Assembly (NCBI RefSeq): GCF_003967355.1
Contig: NZ_BIFH01000015.1
Location: 252,888 to 316,887, forward strand
Source: Embleya hyalina
GTDB lineage: Bacteria; Actinomycetota; Actinomycetes; Streptomycetales; Streptomycetaceae
Direction: 5' to 3'
Length of the DNA: 64,000 bases
Below, piece after piece: positions 26,131 through 39,400 of the stretch. Under the pieces are notes generated by a model, which was not told where the DNA came from, made no database searches, and saw only the letters and a program-made list of their open reading frames with translations. A program made the translations under genes and the position numbers. Every line of letters starts with the position of its first letter. Position 1 is the first letter of the stretch.

Positions 26131-29100
26131 TCAGCCGGGCGCGGGCGCGGCACGTGTCGCCGCCAGGGCGGCGAGCGTGTGCTCGACGGCCCGGCCGATG
26201 GCCGCCGCCGGGGCGGGTTGCATCATCTGCTGGTGGGTGCAGTCCACGTCGTACGCGTGCATGGCCCGGCCGACGTGCGGCTCCCAGCTCTTGAGCTTGA
26301 GGGCGCGCTCGTCCTGTGTGCCCCTGTCGCCGCCCCCGCTCGCCACGAAGAGCGTCATGGGGCAACCGTCGAAACGGCCGGGGGTGAAGCGCCGGAACAG
26401 CTCCAGGTTGTTGCGCATGACGCCCAACAGGCGCTCCAGGGTGCTCTGTTCGAACGCGGCGAGCGGGCCGCCGGCGCGGGCGAGGCGCGCGGCGACGCCC
26501 TGCGGGGTGAGCCGGTCGAACCCCGCCGGGTCGACACCGGCCTCGGTCAGGAAATCGGCGAGGAACTCCTCGTCGCTCGGCGAGGCGCCGTGTGCGTCGT
26601 CGGGGTAGGCGTCCAGGTTCGCCAGGTACGCCACTTCCTCGCCCGCCGCCCGCAGTCGCACGGCCATCTCGTGGGCGACGACACCGCCGTAGGACCAGCC
26701 GAGCAGGTGGTACGGGCCGGTCGGCTGGATGGCCCTGATCCGGGCCAGGTAGTCGTCGGCGACGTCCCCGATGTGCTCGGGCAGCGGGCCCGGCTCGGCG
26801 ATGCCGCGCGCCTGGAGACCGTAGACGGGCTGCTCCGGGTCCAGGTGCTCGGCGAGCGCGGCGAACGGGATGGCGAAGCCCAGGCCGCCGTGTACGCAGA
26901 ACAGCGGCGGCCTGGCGCCGGTCGGCCGGATCGGCAACACCGGCCCCAGCGGGTCGCCGGCCTCGCCCTCGGTGACCGCGCTCGCGGCGAGGGCCTCGAC
27001 GGTGCGATGCTCGAAGACCGCGCCGAGGCCGATCCGCAGCCCGAGGCGGGCGGCGGCGTCGACCAGCCTGATCACTTTCAGGCTGTCCCCGCCCAGTGCG
27101 AAGAACCCGTCGTCCGGGCCCACGTCACCGACGTCGAGCACCTCCTCGATCGCCGCGCACAACAACCTTTCCCGCTCGGTGCGGGGCCGCTGCGGGGCGC
27201 GGTCGGCGCCGGCCCGGGGGCGGTCGGGGGTGGGCAGGGACTTGACGTCGAGCTTCCCGTTGGCGTTCAGCGGCAGCTCGGACAGCGCCACGAAACCGTC
27301 CGGCACCATGTAGCCGGGCAGGAAGCGCGCCAAGTGCCGTTGCAGCTCCTCCGATTCCGGGTTCGGGCAGCCGGGGGCGGGCACCACGTAAGCGACCAGG
27401 CGGCGCTGGCCCGCGCGCTCGACGGGGGCCAGCACGACGGCCCGCGCAATGCCCTGATGGGCAGTCAGAACACGCTCGATCTCGCCGAGTTCGACGCGAT
27501 AGCCGCGGATCTTCACCTGCTGGTCGGCACGGCCGACGTAATCGATCCGGTCGTGCCTGTCCCAGCGCACCAGGTCGCCCGTCCGGTACATCCGCTCCCC
27601 CGGCGCCCCGAACGGGCAGGCCACGAAGCGCTCGGCGGTCGCACCGGGCCGGTCGAGATACCCGCGGGCAAGGCCCTCGCCCGCCACGTAGAGCTCGCCG
27701 ACCACGCCCCGCGGCACCAGTCCCAGTGCCTCGTCCAGGACATAGGCGCAGGTGTCCCCGATCGGCAGCCCGATGGGCACGGTGGCCCCGCCGCCGACCA
27801 GGGCGGTGTTCTGCCAGGTGGCGAAGGTGGTGGCCTCCGTCGGGCCGTACGCGTTGAAGAGGACGGTGTCCGGCATCGCGGCCCGCAGCCGCTCGATGTG
27901 GTCCGCGGACAGCGCCTCGCCGCCGGTGAACAGGGCCCGCACGGCGGCCATGGCGCGGGGCCGGGTGTCGGCGAGGGTGTTGACGAGCTGGGTGGTGAGG
28001 AAGGCGACCGTCACCCCCGCCCGGTCGACGAACGCCTCCAACGTCTCGGGGTCCGCGGGCCCCGGCGGGCAGACCGCCAGCCGGGCGCCGTGGGTGAGCG
28101 GCGTCCAGATCTCGAAGGTGGACGCGTCGAAGGCCACCGCCGCGAAGCACATGAAGGTGTCGTCCGGGCTCGGCGCCAACTCCGGTAGGCCCCGGACCAG
28201 ACGCACGGCGGCCCGGTGCGAGACGGCGACGCCCTTGGGCTTTCCGGTGGAGCCGGAGGTGTAGATGACGTAGAGCAGGTCGTCGGGTTCGACGACCACG
28301 GCGGGCGCCGGGGAAGCGGGCAGCGCGGCCGACGCGGCCAGCGTGTCGGGGGCGTCGAGGACCACGACCTCGACCCCGGCACGCTCGGCGCCGGGAGCGG
28401 CCCGGCTCGCCAGGGACTCCTGGGTCACGAGCAGGCGGGCACCGCTGTCGGTCAGCATGTCGTGGACCCGCTCGGCGGGGTACGACGGATCGAGGGGCAG
28501 ATAGGCCGCGCCCGCTTTGGCGATCGCCAGCACCGTGATCACCGTGGCCGGTCCACGCTCCAGGACAAGCGCCACCAGGTCGCCTCGGCGGGTGCCGCGG
28601 GCGGCCAGCAGGCGGGCCGAGCGGTTCGCCGCGGCGTCCAGTTCGGCGTACGTGACGTGGACCAACCGTTCCGGGGCACCCGGCTCGGCGTGGATCAGGG
28701 CCACGGAGTCCGGCGCGGCCGCGACCCGAGCCGCCACCAGCTCTGTGATCGTGGTGTTCGGGGTGCCGATGCGATGGGTGCCGAGGGCGAGCAGTTCGGC
28801 GTGTTCCACGGGGTCGACGATGTCCAGGCGGGACAACCGCCGACCGGGCTCGGCGAGCGCGGCGGCCAGCAGCCGCAGGTAGGCGTCGGTGACGCGGCGG
28901 GCCGTCGCGGGCTCGAAGAGGTCGGTGGCGTACTCGACGGCCAGCGACAACTTCGGCCCGGCCGCGTCCCCCGCCTCCTCGGTGAGCTGGAAGAGCAGGT
29001 CCCACTTGGCGGTCTCCCCCGGCACGGGCTCCCGCGTCACCGAGACCCCCGCGTCGGTGTCCGCGGGGGTCATCGCGTCCGGGCCCGGTGCCGCCTGCTG

Positions 29101-32100
29101 GAAGCCGAGCATCACCTGGACCAGCGGGTGTCGCGACATCGAGCGCTCGGGGTTGAGCACCTCCACCAGCTTCTCGAAGGGCACGTCCTGGTGCCGATAG
29201 GCGGCCAGGTCGCACTCCTTGACCCGCTCGACCAACTCCCGCAGGCTCGGGTCGCCCGAGGTGTCGGTGCGCAGCACCAGCGTGTTCACGAACATGCCGA
29301 CCATGTCGTCGAGGCGCTCGTCGGTGCGACCCGCCACGGGGCTGCCGAGCGCGATGTCGGTGCCCGCGCCGAACCGGGTGAGCAGCGCCGCGAGCCCGGC
29401 GTGCAGCACCATGAAGACGCTGACGCCCCACTCGGCCGCGAGCCGGTACAGGTCGCCGCGGAGCGCCTGCGGCACCGCGGTGTGCACGTGGCCACCGCGG
29501 AAGCCGGCCCGGGCGCCGCGCACGAAGTCGAAGGGAAGCGCCGGCTCCTCCGGGAGCCCGGCCAACGCATCGGTCCAGTAGGCGAGTTGGCGAGAGAGCT
29601 CGCTGCGCGGATCGTCCGCGTCGCCGATCACCTCGCGCTGCCACAGGGCGTAGTCCGCGTATTGCACCGGCAGCGGCGGAAGTTCCGGCGCTCGCCCGGT
29701 CCGCCGGGCCCGGTAGCACTCGGTCAGGTCGCGGGTGAGCGGGGCGAGGGACCACCAGTCGGCCGCGATGTGGTGCACCACCAGCAGCAGTACGTGCTCT
29801 TCGGGACCGAGCGCGAACAGGTTCGCCCGCACCGGGACGTGGGTCTCCAGGTCGAAGCCGCGCGCCGCCTCGGCGGCGAGCGCGGCGGGCAGGCGCTCCT
29901 CGGTCGTCTCGCTCACCGGCATCGGGACGAGGGCGTCGGTCGGCGCGAGCACCCGCTGCTCGGCCGGGCCCGCACCGTCGTCCGCGGCCGCGGCACGCGG
30001 CGGGAAGACGGTGCGCAGCGCCTCGTGTCGCGCGACGACGTCCCGCAGCGCCCCCCGGAGCGCCGTGACGTCCAGGGGTCCCGAGAGTCGGACCGCCAGC
30101 GGGATGTTGTAGAGGCCGTCGGGAGCGCCGAGGCGTTCGATGAACCACAGCCGCTGCTGCGCGTACGACAGGGGCAGGGACGCCGGGCGCGGGCCCGCGA
30201 CGAGCGGGGCCCTGCCGATTTCCGCCCCGGGCACCCGCTGCGCGAGGCGCGCCGGCGTCGAGGCCTCGAACAGGTCCCGTATCCGCAGTTCGGCGCCGAG
30301 TTCGGCGCGGACCCGGTTGACGATGCGGGTCGCCAGCAGCGAGTGGCCGCCGAGCGCGAAGAAGTCGTCCTCCACGCCGACGCGTTCGAGCCCGAGCACC
30401 TCGGCGAAGACGCCGCAGAGCAGTTCCTCCTCGCGGGTGCGCGGGGCGCTCGCCGACGTGGCGTACTCGGGCGCGGGCAGCGCGCGGCGGTCCAGCTTGC
30501 CGTTGGCGGTCAGCGGCAGCGCGGCCAGCCGGACCACGGCCGCCGGGACCATGTAGTCGGGCAGCCGGTCCCCGACGAACGCCCGCAGTTCCGCTCCCGG
30601 TTCGGCCACCGCCTCCGGGCCGTCGCCCGCGTCGTCGCGCAGCACCACGTACGCGACCAGGCGCTGGTCGCCGGGCCGGTCCTCGCGGGCGACCACGGCC
30701 GCCTCTGCGACGCTCGGGTGCCGGCCGAGCACGGTGGCGATCTCGCCCGGCTCGATCCGGAATCCGCGCAGTTGCACCTGCTCGTCGGCGCGCCCCAGGT
30801 ATTCGAGGGTGCCGTCGGATCGCCACCGGCCCAGGTCCCCGCTTCGGTACATGCGGGCGCCCTCGGCCTCGAACGGGCAGGCCACGAAGCGCGCCGCCGT
30901 CAGGTCGGGGCGCCCCAGATAACCGCGCGCCAGGCCGGGACCGGCGACGTACAGCTCACCGGGCACGCCCGCCGGTACGGGCTGGAGGGCGCCGTCGAGC
31001 AGGTACACCCGCAGGTCCGCGATGCCGCGCCCGATCACGCTGCCACCGTTGCCGGCCGCCGTCGAGGCCGCCAGCTCCTGGTAGCTGACGTGCACCGTCG
31101 TCTCGGTGATCCCGTACATGTTGACCAGGAGCGGCCGGTCGGAGGCGTGCCGGGCGTACCAGTCGGCGAGCTTGCCGACATCGAGCGCCTCGCCACCGAA
31201 CACCACACGACGCAGCGCCAGTTCGCGCGGGCGCTCCACGTCGGCGCGGATCAGCTGATAGAACGCGGACGGCGTCTGATTGAGGACGGTGACCCCCTCT
31301 TTGGCGAGCAGGTCCAAAAACGCGCCGGGGGAACGCGAGACGTCGTACGGCACGACGACCAGGCGCCCGCCGCGCAACAGCGCGCCCCACAGCTCCCACA
31401 CCGTGAAGTCGAAGGCGATGGAGTGGAAGAGGGTCCACACGTCGTCGGGCCCGAAGCCGAACCGGTCGTCGGTGGCGTCCAGCAACCGCACCACGTTGTG
31501 ATGCGGTACCACCACGCCCTTGGGACGGCCGGTGGAACCGGAGGTGTAGATGACGTACGCGGGGTGCTCCGGATCCGCGCGGACACCCGGGTCCGTGTCC
31601 GGGCAGGCGGCGAGCGCGGCCGAGGTCTCCTCGGCCCCGAGGTCGACGCACTCCACGGCCGGCGCGTCGGGCAGCTCCGGCAGCCCCGCGTCGGCGCCGG
31701 TCAGCAGGAGCGCCGGGCGCGCGTCGCGCAGTACGTAGGTGATCCGGTCCGCCGGGTGACCCGGTTCGAGGGGCAGATAGGCCGCACCGGCCTTGAGGAC
31801 GGCGAGGACCGCGACGATCAGCTCCGCGCCGCGCGGGAGCGCGAGGGCCACGAACGTCTCGGGCCCCGCGCCCCGCGCGGCGATCAGGTGGGCGAGTCGA
31901 TTCGCGCGGGCATCCAGCTCCCGGTAGGTGAGGGAGCCGCCGGGCCCCTCGGTCCCGGGCACGGTGACCGCGACGGCGTCGGGTGTGCGTGCGGCCTGCG
32001 CGGCGAAGAGCGCCGGGATGGTGGTGCGGCGCACGGGCTCTTGAGGAGCGGCCGACGCGCCGCTCCACTCGGTGAGAAGGCGCGCACGCTCGACGGGGCC

Positions 32101-33462
32101 CGGCGCACCGAGGCGGGCGAGGAGCGTCTCCGGTTCGTCCGCGACCTCCTCGAGGATACGGACGAAGCGGTCCAGGACCCCTCGCGCGGCAGCCCGGGCG
32201 GCCGCCTCGCCGCCCTGGCCCAACGTCGATTCCTTGTAGGCGAGTCGGAGATCAAGGCGCTCGCCGGGGAACACCGTCAGGCTCAACGGGTAGTGGGTGG
32301 CCGAGTGCATCTCGGCCGCGTTCACCGCACCGCCGAACTCGCGGCGCAGGGTCTCCCCGTCCAGCGGGTAGTTCTGGAAGGCGAGCACGGTGTCGAAGAG
32401 TTCGCCCTGGATGCCGGAGGCGGCCTGCGCCTCGGCGAGCGGCAGGTGCTCGTGCGGCATCATCTCGATCTGCTGCCGGGCCAGCGCCCGGAACAGCTCG
32501 CTCGCCCTCAGGTCCGGGCGCAGGTCGGCGCGCACGGGCAGGGTGTTGGCGAAGAGCCCGATCATCGACTCGACGTCCGGGACCTCGGCGGGGCGGCCGG
32601 AGGTCACGACGCCGAAGACGACGTCTTGGCGGCCGGTGAGCCGGCCGACCAGCAGCGCCCAGCAGCCCTGCACCACGCTGTTGAGGGTCAGGCCCTGCCC
32701 GCGTGCCCACCCGACGAGCGCCGCCGTGCACTCCGGTGACAGGACGTGCTCGACGGACGAGGGCGGTTCGAGTGCCCGGCCCGCGTCGGGAAGCACCCGA
32801 ACGGGTCCTTCGAGGCCGTCGAGCAGCCCGGTCCACGCCGCCCGCGCCGCGTCCCGGTCGCGGTCGTTCAGCCAGGTCAGGAAGGAACGGTACGGCACGG
32901 GCGCGGGCAGCGCCGCCCGGTCGCCCCGCGCGCCGAGGAGCAACAACTCGTGGACGGCGAGCGGGAAGGACCAGCCGTCCATGAGGATGTGGTGCACCGA
33001 CCACAGCAGCCGGTGGTGCCGCTCGCCGAGCCGGATCAGCGTGAACCGCATCAGCGGCGGACGCGCGAGGTCGAACCGGCGCAGCCGGTCCTCGTGCGCG
33101 AGCCGCCGCGCCTCGGCCTCCCGCGCGGCCTCGGGCAGCTCCGTCAGGTCCCGGAAGTGCCAGTCCGGTTCGACCTCGCTCTCCTTGAGCACGACCTGGA
33201 CGGGTTCGCCGCTTTTGCGATTGCGGAAGCAGGCCCGCAGGTTCGAATGTCGGCTCAGCAGCGTCGCCGACGCCGCACGCAGCCGAGTGGCGAGCCCAGG
33301 GCCGTCGTCCGCGTCCCGGCCGTCGATGTCCGCGACGAACTGGAGCGTGTAGAGGTCGGGTGCCGCCGGGTCGTACGAGGACAGGAACAGCAGCCCCTGT
33401 TGCAGCGGTGAGAGCGGCAGTACTTCGCTGATCTTCGACCCGGCTCCGGGAGCGGTCGTCAC
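26131..33462 (-). CDS. NRPS-B: C-A(Thr)-T-C-A(Ile/Val-like)-T-TE
   Basis: 2443 residues. C1 about 10-440 (HHILMDG 157-163). A1 480-990 with specificity residues D-F-W-N-V-G-M-V-H, nearly the canonical Thr code. T1 1010-1070 (GGHSL). C2 1090-1520, with HHIAADW at 1230-1236 where the usual last residue is Gly. A2 1560-2075, code D-A-F-F-F-G-A-T-F, closest to Ile/Val types. T2 2100-2160 (GGDSLKV). TE 2190-2435 (GWSYGG, Ser2257). Its ATG overlaps the NRPS-A stop by four bases, so the two are cotranslated. C1 begins like D-residue-accepting C domains ([10 protein letters not shown]) although the preceding module has no E domain. TE should release or cyclise, possibly through the Thr hydroxyl. Confidence 0.93.
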   Translation of the reverse strand: MTTAPGAGSKISEVLPLSPLQQGLLFLSSYDPAAPDLYTLQFVADIDGRDADDGPGLATRLRAASATLLSRHSNLRACFRNRKSGEPVQVVLKESEVEPDWHFRDLTELPEAAREAEARRLAHEDRLRRFDLARPPLMRFTLIRLGERHHRLLWSVHHILMDGWSFPLAVHELLLLGARGDRAALPAPVPYRSFLTWLNDRDRDAARAAWTGLLDGLEGPVRVLPDAGRALEPPSSVEHVLSPECTAALVGWARGQGLTLNSVVQGCWALLVGRLTGRQDVVFGVVTSGRPAEVPDVESMIGLFANTLPVRADLRPDLRASELFRALARQQIEMMPHEHLPLAEAQAASGIQGELFDTVLAFQNYPLDGETLRREFGGAVNAAEMHSATHYPLSLTVFPGERLDLRLAYKESTLGQGGEAAARAAARGVLDRFVRILEEVADEPETLLARLGAPGPVERARLLTEWSGASAAPQEPVRRTTIPALFAAQAARTPDAVAVTVPGTEGPGGSLTYRELDARANRLAHLIAARGAGPETFVALALPRGAELIVAVLAVLKAGAAYLPLEPGHPADRITYVLRDARPALLLTGADAGLPELPDAPAVECVDLGAEETSAALAACPDTDPGVRADPEHPAYVIYTSGSTGRPKGVVVPHHNVVRLLDATDDRFGFGPDDVWTLFHSIAFDFTVWELWGALLRGGRLVVVPYDVSRSPGAFLDLLAKEGVTVLNQTPSAFYQLIRADVERPRELALRRVVFGGEALDVGKLADWYARHASDRPLLVNMYGITETTVHVSYQELAASTAAGNGGSVIGRGIADLRVYLLDGALQPVPAGVPGELYVAGPGLARGYLGRPDLTAARFVACPFEAEGARMYRSGDLGRWRSDGTLEYLGRADEQVQLRGFRIEPGEIATVLGRHPSVAEAAVVAREDRPGDQRLVAYVVLRDDAGDGPEAVAEPGAELRAFVGDRLPDYMVPAAVVRLAALPLTANGKLDRRALPAPEYATSASAPRTREEELLCGVFAEVLGLERVGVEDDFFALGGHSLLATRIVNRVRAELGAELRIRDLFEASTPARLAQRVPGAEIGRAPLVAGPRPASLPLSYAQQRLWFIERLGAPDGLYNIPLAVRLSGPLDVTALRGALRDVVARHEALRTVFPPRAAAADDGAGPAEQRVLAPTDALVPMPVSETTEERLPAALAAEAARGFDLETHVPVRANLFALGPEEHVLLLVVHHIAADWWSLAPLTRDLTECYRARRTGRAPELPPLPVQYADYALWQREVIGDADDPRSELSRQLAYWTDALAGLPEEPALPFDFVRGARAGFRGGHVHTAVPQALRGDLYRLAAEWGVSVFMVLHAGLAALLTRFGAGTDIALGSPVAGRTDERLDDMVGMFVNTLVLRTDTSGDPSLRELVERVKECDLAAYRHQDVPFEKLVEVLNPERSMSRHPLVQVMLGFQQAAPGPDAMTPADTDAGVSVTREPVPGETAKWDLLFQLTEEAGDAAGPKLSLAVEYATDLFEPATARRVTDAYLRLLAAALAEPGRRLSRLDIVDPVEHAELLALGTHRIGTPNTTITELVAARVAAAPDSVALIHAEPGAPERLVHVTYAELDAAANRSARLLAARGTRRGDLVALVLERGPATVITVLAIAKAGAAYLPLDPSYPAERVHDMLTDSGARLLVTQESLASRAAPGAERAGVEVVVLDAPDTLAASAALPASPAPAVVVEPDDLLYVIYTSGSTGKPKGVAVSHRAAVRLVRGLPELAPSPDDTFMCFAAVAFDASTFEIWTPLTHGARLAVCPPGPADPETLEAFVDRAGVTVAFLTTQLVNTLADTRPRAMAAVRALFTGGEALSADHIERLRAAMPDTVLFNAYGPTEATTFATWQNTALVGGGATVPIGLPIGDTCAYVLDEALGLVPRGVVGELYVAGEGLARGYLDRPGATAERFVACPFGAPGERMYRTGDLVRWDRHDRIDYVGRADQQVKIRGYRVELGEIERVLTAHQGIARAVVLAPVERAGQRRLVAYVVPAPGCPNPESEELQRHLARFLPGYMVPDGFVALSELPLNANGKLDVKSLPTPDRPRAGADRAPQRPRTERERLLCAAIEEVLDVGDVGPDDGFFALGGDSLKVIRLVDAAARLGLRIGLGAVFEHRTVEALAASAVTEGEAGDPLGPVLPIRPTGARPPLFCVHGGLGFAIPFAALAEHLDPEQPVYGLQARGIAEPGPLPEHIGDVADDYLARIRAIQPTGPYHLLGWSYGGVVAHEMAVRLRAAGEEVAYLANLDAYPDDAHGASPSDEEFLADFLTEAGVDPAGFDRLTPQGVAARLARAGGPLAAFEQSTLERLLGVMRNNLELFRRFTPGRFDGCPMTLFVASGGGDRGTQDERALKLKSWEPHVGRAMHAYDVDCTHQQMMQPAPAAAIGRAVEHTLAALAATRAAPAPG

Positions 33463-36400
33463 GACAATTCCTCATTCAACTCGAATTCGAGATCGGCCAG
33501 TTCCTCGTCGGAGAGGGAGATCAGGCTGCCCTCGGGCTCCACGGCGGCGCGTTCGGGACCGTCCTGTTCCTGTTCGGCGGCGATCTGTGCGAGGGCGGCG
33601 GCCGTCTTGTGGGTGAAGATGTCGCGGGTGGTCAGGGCGAGACCGGCTTTACGGGCGCGGCTGACGAGTTGGATCGAGCGGATGCTGTCGCCGCCCAGGG
33701 TGAAGAAGTCGTCGTCGATGCCGACATCGGCCAGGCCCAGGACATCGCCGAGGATGCCGCACAGCAGACGTTCGTTCTCGTTGCGCGGGCCGCGCGCGGT
33801 GTCCCGGTCGGCGGTGCCGGGCGAGGGCAGGGCCTTGCGGTCGAGCTTGCCGTTCGAGGTGAGCGGCATCGCGTCCAGCACCACCCAGGACGCGGGGATC
33901 ATGTACGCGGGCAACAGTTGCGCGAGTTCCCCGCGCACCCTCGCGGCGTCGACCCCGGGCCCGGTGAGATAACCCACCAGACGCGGATTGCCCGAGGCGT
34001 CGGGCAACACCGCGACGGCGGCGTCGGTCACCGTGTCCAGGGAGCGGATGGCGGCCTCGATCTCACCGGTCTCCACGCGCCGCCCGCGGATCTTGATCTG
34101 GTGGTCGCGGCGCTCGATGAACTCCAGTTGACCGTCCGCGCGTTGCACGACCCGGTCGCCGGTGCGATACATCCGGGCACCGGCACCCGCGAACGGATCG
34201 ACCACGAACGTGGCGGCGGTACGGGCCGAGTCGTGGAGGTATCCGCGCCCGACACCGGCACCGCCGACGTACAACTCGCCCGGCACACCGGCCGGAACCG
34301 GCCGCAGCTCGTCACCCAGCACGTACAGCCGGGTATTGCGCACGGCCGTACCGATCGGCACCCGCGACCCGAGGATGTCGGAGGCGGTGACCACGGCGTG
34401 CGTCACGTCGTCGGAGCACTCCGTCGGCCCGTACGCGTTCATCAACGGGACCTTGGGGTGACGGGCGTGCCAGCGGCGGCACAGATCGACCGGCAGGGCC
34501 TCCCCCGTGGTCATCAGCCAACGCAGATCCGGCAGTTCCGGAGCGGCACCTTCGACGTCCCACGCGTCCAGCGCCGCCCGCAGCAGGGAGGGGACGACCT
34601 CCAGCACGGCGACCCGTTCCTCGCGGGCCACCGCGAACAGGGCGGCCGGGTCGGCCGCCATGTCGGTGCCGCAGACCCGGACCCGACCACCGACGACCAG
34701 CGGCGCGAACATCTGCCACACCGACACGTCGAACGTCAACGGGGCGTTCTGCACGACGGTCTCACCGGCCGCGAGGTCGAGGTCGGCGACCTTGGCCCAC
34801 AGGTGGTTGAGCATGCCCGACCGCTGCACCATCGCCCCCTTGGGACGACCGGTGGACCCCGACGTGAACATCACGTACGCCAGATCCGACCCGACGCCGA
34901 CGCACGCCGGCAGATCGCCGGGGATCGGCGCGATCTCCAGGTCGACGACCGCGACGGGGACGGTGGTCACCGAGCCGGCGAGCTCGGCGCCCGACGCCTC
35001 GTATCCCGCGCCCACGAGCAGATGGCCGGCGCCGCTGTCCCCGAGCAGGGAGGTGTTGCGGGCGGCGGGCGCGTCCGGGTCGAGCGGCAGGTACGCGCCA
35101 CCCGCTCCCAACACACCCAGCACACCCACCACGAACGGCACCCCGGGATCGGCGAACATCGCCACCACTGAACCCGCCGACACCCCGACCTTCGCCAGCC
35201 GGACGGACAGTCCACCGGCCGCGGCGACCAGCTCCCCATAGGTGAGCGATGTGGTGCCGTCCGACACGGCGATCTCGTCGGGGATGCGGGCGGCCACCGC
35301 CCGCACCCGCTCGACGACCCCGAGGCTCTCCTCGGTGATCGACGGGTCCCACTCGCCGAGCAGCCCACCGAGCTCACCGGGCGTACCGGACCCGGCCGCG
35401 GTCGCCGGGGCGGTCACATCGACCCGGGCGAGCAGCAGTTCGGGCCGCTCCGCGACCGTGCGCAGCAGGTGTTGGAAGATCACCGCGATCCGCTCGACGT
35501 CGTCCGGGGTGAACCGGTCCGGCGCGTAGTCCAGGCGCAGGCTCAGGGCGTCGCCGGGGAAGACCACCATGCTCAGCGGATGGTGGCGGGCGTCCCTGGC
35601 CTCGGCGCGCACCACACGCGGGCCGTCGGCACCGGTGTCGAGGCCGTTCTCGTCCAGCGGGAAGTTCTCGAAGAGCACCACGGTGTCGAAGACCTCGCCG
35701 GCGAGACCGGCGGCCTTGTGGATCTCGGCGAGGCCGAGGTGTTCGTGCGGGAGCAGCGCGGTCTGCTGGTCCTGGAGAGCGTGCAGCAGTTCCGCGAGGG
35801 TGGCGCCGGGGTGCAGCCGGGCGCGGACCGGCACGGTGGTGAGGAACATGCCGATCATCGACTCGACGTCCGGGACCTCGGCGGGGCGGCCGGAGGTGAC
35901 GGCGCCGAAGACGACGTCCTGGCGGCCGGTGAGCCGGCCGAGCAACAGCGCCCAGCAACCCTGCACCACGATGTTGAGGGTCAGCCCCTGGTCGCGCGCC
36001 CACTCGGACAGGGCGGCCGTCAGCTCACGAGGCACCTCGGCCCGCACCGAGTCGGGCAACATCGGGGCGTGATCGCGATCGCCCGGGACGAGCAGGGTGG
36101 GTTCGGCCACGTCGGCGAGCACCGCGTGCCAGGCCGCCTTGGCCGCCTCCCGGTCCTGCGCGGTCAGCCAGGCGAGATAGGAGCGGTAGGGGGCCGGGTC
36201 GGTCGACAGCGCGACGTCCGCGCCGGTCGCGCACAGCGTGAACAGCTCCCGTACCAGCAGCGGCATCGACCAGCCGTCGACGAGGATGTGGTGGCTGGTC
36301 CAGATGAAGCGGTGCCGGTCCTCGCCGTGGGTGACCAGCGTGAAGCGCAGCAGCGGCGGGGCCGCGAGATCGAAGCGACGGGCGCGCTCGGCGTCGGCGA

Positions 36401-39400
36401 TCCGGTCCAGGGCGGCGGCCCTGGCGGACTCCGGAAGATCCGTCAGGTCGATTTCCTGCCAGGGCAGTTCGGCGTGCCGCGGGATGAGCTGTACGGGTTC
36501 GCCGGCGGCGCGGGCCCGGAACGAGGCGCGTAGATTCGGATGCCGATCGAGCAGCGCCTGGCCCGCGGCCCGCAGCACGGCGGGGTCGAGGTAGCCCTCG
36601 ATGTCCGCGACGATCTGCAGCGTGTAGACGTCCACCGCGTCCGCGTCGTCCTCGGCCTCCGTCCCGCCCGCGGTGTCGTAGTCGGCGTGGAAGAGCATGC
36701 CCTGCTGCAGCGGGGTGAGCGGCAGGACGTCCGCGAGGACCGTGCCGGTCCGCGCGAACTCGGCCTCGTACTCCTCGATCTCGTCCTGCGCCGGCTCCAC
36801 CAGCGGCAGGTCGGACGGGGTGAGGCCGCCCGCGCCCGGGGCGCCGGCGTGTCGGGCGAGCAGTTCCAGGGCGCGGAACCAGGTCTGCGCGATGTCCTGG
36901 GCGTCCTCCTCGGACACGGTCCGGCCCGCCCACGCCCAGTTGGCGATCAGGTGCGGTCCGTCGTGGCGGTCCTCGGTCGCCGGGGTGACGTCGAGCAGGT
37001 GCGGCAGCGGCATGCCCGGGTGCGCGCCGGTGCCGACGACGCCGTTGCCGCCGATGGGCTCCCACAGCCGGGACTCCCCGGCGTCGAAGCGGCCCATGTA
37101 GTTGAAGCCGATCTGCGGCCGGTTCCGGCCGACGAGGGTGCGGGCGGCGTGCGGGTTGAGGTAGCGCAACAGGCCGTAGCCGACGCCGCGGTCGGGCAGC
37201 GCGCGCAGTTGCTCCTTGATCCGCTTGAGGACCGTGGACAGGGCGGGACCGCCCACCCACACCTCGTCCCAGTCGAGCGCGCCGGCGTCCAGGCGCACCG
37301 GGAAGGCGCTGGTGAACCAGCCGACGGTGCGGGACAGGTCGAGGTCGTCGCCGAGCTGCTCGCGGCCGTGGCCCTCCAGTTCGATGAGGGTCTGCGCGTA
37401 CTGGGCGTGGCCGTGCCGCCGGCGCCAGTCGGCGACGGCGAGCGCGAGACCGGTCAGCAGGACGTCGTTGACCTCCGCGTGGAAGGCCGCGGGGACGTCC
37501 GTGAGCAGCGGCCCGGTGACCTCGGGGCCCAGTTCGAGGCGGAGGGTGCGCCGGGTGCCGTACACATCCGTGGCGGGATCGAGCCGGTGGGTGCCGACCA
37601 GCGGGTCGGGTCCGGCCAGGATGCCCTGCCACAGAGCGAGTTCGGGCCCACGCACCTGGGTGCGGGCCTGCTCGGCGAGCCGTTTCGACCAGCCGCGGTA
37701 CGAGGTGCCGACGGGGTCGAGGGCCGGGGCGCGGCCGGCGTCGAGCGCCTCGTAGGCGGCGGCCAGGTCGGGCAGCAGGATGCGCCACGACACGCCGTCG
37801 ATGACGAGGTGGTGGGCGCAGAGCACCAGCCAGGCGGTGTCGGCGTCGGGCCCGGCGTCGATCAGCACCGCCTGGACCATGACGGCGCCGGCGGGGTCGA
37901 GCCGGGCGCGGGCCGCGGCCGCCTGCCGCTCGGTGTACCCGAGGACGTCCTCGGCGTCCGCACCGCCGTCGAGGCCCTGGACGGCGATGACCAGGCGTTC
38001 GCCGGAGAGCGCGCCCGGCTCCAGGATCTCCGTCCGCCACAGCCCCGGGGCCGGTTCGGTGGCCCGGGTGCGCAGCGCGTCGTGGTGGTCGACCAGCGCG
38101 TGCAGGGCCGCGTCGAGCCGGTCGGTGTCGAGGTCTGCGGGAACGCGCACCACCACGTGCTGGCTGTACTTGACGACCGGCCCGGTGAGGCTGCCGGTGT
38201 CGTCGTGCAACTGGGCCATGATCGGCGTGAGTTCGTACGGGCCGCTGCCCGACTCGCCCGCATCCGCGCCGGCGGTGCTCGCGGCCTCGGTGTCGACCCG
38301 GCCCGCCGCCTGTGCGAGGGCGGCGGCCGTCTTGTGGGTGAAGATGTCGCGGGTGGTGAGGGCGAGACCGGCCTTGCGGGCGCGGCTGACGAGTTGGATC
38401 GAGCGGATGCTGTCGCCGCCCAGGGTGAAGAAGTCGTCGTCGATACCGACGTGGGTGAGGCCCAGGACGTCGCCGAAGATGGTGCACAGCAGACGTTCGT
38501 TCTCGTTGCGCGGGCCGCGCGCGGTGTCCCGGTCGGCGGTGGTGGGCGAGGGCAGGGCCTTGCGGTCGAGCTTGCCGTTCGAGGTGAGCGGCATCGCGTC
38601 CAGCACCACCCAGGACGCGGGAATCATGTACGCGGGCAGGAGTTGGGCCAGCTCGGCCCGAATCCGGCCGGCGTCCACACCGGGCCCGGTGAGGTAGCCG
38701 ACCAGGCGGGGGTTGCCGGACGCGTCGGGCAACACCGCGACGGCGGCGTCGGCGACCGTGTCCAGGGAGCGGATGGCGGCCTCGATCTCACCGGTCTCCA
38801 CGCGCCGCCCGCGGATCTTGATCTGGTGGTCGCGGCGCTCGATGAACTCCAGCTGCCCGTCCGCGCGTTGCACGACCCGGTCGCCGGTGCGATACATCCG
38901 GGCACCGGCACCCGCGAACGGATCGACCACGAACGTGGCGGCGGTACGGGCGGGATCGTGGAGGTATCCGCGTCCCACACCGGCGCCGCCGACGTACAAC
39001 TCGCCCGGGACGCCGGCGGGAACCGGCCGCAGCTCGTCACCCAGCACGTACAGCCGGGTGTTGCGCACCGCCGTGCCGATCGGCACCCGTAGGTCGAGGG
39101 TGTCGGTGGCGGTGACCACGGCGTGCGTCACGTCGTCGGAGCACTCCGTGGGCCCGTACGCGTTCATCAGCGGGATGTGCGGGTGGCGGGCGTGCCAGCG
39201 GCGGCACAGATCGACCGGCAGGGCCTCCCCCGTGGTCATCAGCCAACGCAGATCCGGCAGTTCGGGGACGGCGCCCTCGATGTCCCAGGCATCCAGGGCC
39301 GCGCGCAACAGCGAGGGGACGACCTCGAGGACCGCGACCCGTTCGTCGCGGACCAGGGCGAACAGGGCGGTGGGGTCGGCCGCCATGTCGGTGCCGCAGA

